Source of the DNA: Colletes latitarsis
Lineage: Eukaryota > Arthropoda > Insecta > Hymenoptera > Colletidae
Reading direction: 5' to 3'
DNA length: 64,000 nt
Assembly: GCF_051014445.1 (NCBI RefSeq)
Contig: NW_027488367.1
Location: 27,699,501-27,763,500, forward strand
Shown here: positions 63,345 through 64,000 of the stretch, in pieces
How the letters are laid out: every line of letters begins with the position of its first letter
How positions within the stretch are numbered: position 1 is the first letter of the stretch
Notes under the pieces: generated by a model
Databases searched by the model: none
Told to the model about the DNA's origin: nothing
What the model saw: only the letters and a program-made list of their open reading frames with translations
Position numbers and translations under genes: made by a program

Positions 63345-64000
63345 CTGGTTTGGATCACATAGTAATGTGGTACCACACTGAAACAGTCGATTAAACCAGG
63401 TTTCGATCAATATTTTTCAGGATAACGCATGTTAGGTCTAGGTTAGGCCTGGGATTTTCACTCATCAGACTCATACTTTCGCATTCTTCACATACTTGTT
63501 GAACGGATCCTGGGTTTTTTCTGGTTTGGATCACGTAGTAATGTGGGTCCACTCTGAAACAATCAATTAAGCCTGGTCTTGATAAATATTTTAGAGGATA
63601 ACGCATGTTAGGTCTGGGATAGGTCTGGGATTTGTCCTCATAAGACTCATACTTTCGCACACTTCACATACTCGTTGAACAGATCCTGGGTTATTTTCTG
63701 GTTTGGATCACATAGTAATGTGGTACCACACTGAAACAGTCGATTAAACCAGGTTTCGATCAATATTTTTGAGGACAACGCATGTTAGGTCTAGGTTAGG
63801 CCTGGGGTTTTCACTCATCAGACTCATACTTTCGCATTCTTCACATACTTGTTGACCTGATCCTGTGTTTTTTCTGGTTGGGATCACGTAGTACTGTGGT
63901 TCCACACTGAAACAGTCAATTAAACCTGGTTTCGACCAATATTTTAGAGAATAATTCATGTTAGGTCTAGGTCAGGTCTGGGATTTGCTCTCATCAGGCT

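Larger units (their letters stand above)
59983..64000. repeat. 176-bp satellite array, right end of window
   Basis: The array continues in register to the last base, so its right edge is not reached. About 62158-62470 matches 53180-53492 (offset 8,978 bp, 51 monomers), including the GTTGGACAG and CTGCATAAATA variants. No gene was seen. Confidence 0.95.

Noticed and set aside
733..63959. Many minus-strand reading frames of 63-100 codons with nearly the same protein (start MRYPLKYLSRPG)
   Set aside because: They recur once per monomer because the repeat happens to lack stops in that frame. 176 is not a multiple of three, so each ends in the next monomer. There is no known domain, no start context, and variation follows the satellite and not codons.
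1..64000. CENP-B box in the satellite
   Set aside because: TTTCGATCAA fits the TTCGnnnnA half, but the CGGG half is missing (TTTT instead). No monomer I read has the full core.
1..64000. Telomeric (TTAGG)n tract
   Set aside because: TTAGG words are isolated and spaced by 11 bp. No uninterrupted run is present.
1..64000. CRISPR-like array
   Set aside because: Repeats adjoin without unique spacers, the unit is about 176 bp, and the context is eukaryotic.

Overview
The window is almost entirely one tandem satellite array with a monomer of about 176 bp (roughly 358 copies). It is interrupted once, at 3790-4666, by a 5'-truncated non-LTR retrotransposon on the minus strand. I see no intact host gene, rRNA, tRNA or CRISPR. 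The organism is a eukaryote, probably an arthropod and most likely an insect. The basis for this is the R1/jockey-like C-terminal zinc-knuckle protein of the insertion and the long AT-rich satellite. The species cannot be named from the sequence. The setting fits pericentromeric, centromeric or other constitutive heterochromatin.

Layout: 1-3789 is diverged satellite of mixed monomer types. 3790-4666 is the GC-rich LINE fragment, with a 17-bp target-site duplication (3773-3789 and 4667-4683) and a poly(A) tail seen as a T-run at 3787-3808. 4667-6318 is satellite. 6319-14417 and 14418-22516 are two nearly identical tandem copies of an 8,099-bp, 46-monomer block. 22517-41000 is satellite with dispersed multi-monomer duplications that carry their own small indels. 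41000-54000 is a mosaic of 0.5-1.4 kb blocks reused at several offsets. 54000-64000 holds the most homogeneous material: a monotypic run near 56.0-56.9 kb, a 1,056-bp six-monomer unit repeated in tandem (57871-58926 and 58927-59982), a 1.4-kb block repeated 5,456 bp away, and a 352-bp dimer repeat near 62.6-63.3 kb.

Monomer anatomy: each monomer carries two copies of an 11-bp unit (AGGTCTGGGAT and variants, producing TTAGG words), a GATCC core, and a KpnI-type dyad (GTGGTACCAC, up to 16 bp perfect). There are two linked sequence classes. One has ATGGCTAGATCCTGGGCT and the other has TTGAACRGATCCTGGGTT. They are interspersed and often alternate.

Most unexpected: the LINE fragment is built as a nearly continuous string of long, perfect or near-perfect inverted repeats (8-15 bp stems). 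They cover both the end of the reading frame and the whole 3' untranslated region. This looks like a strongly structured RNA that is not explained by the protein alone, and it is the main candidate for something undescribed here. The short minus-strand reading frames found in most monomers are periodic by-products of the repeat and not genes.
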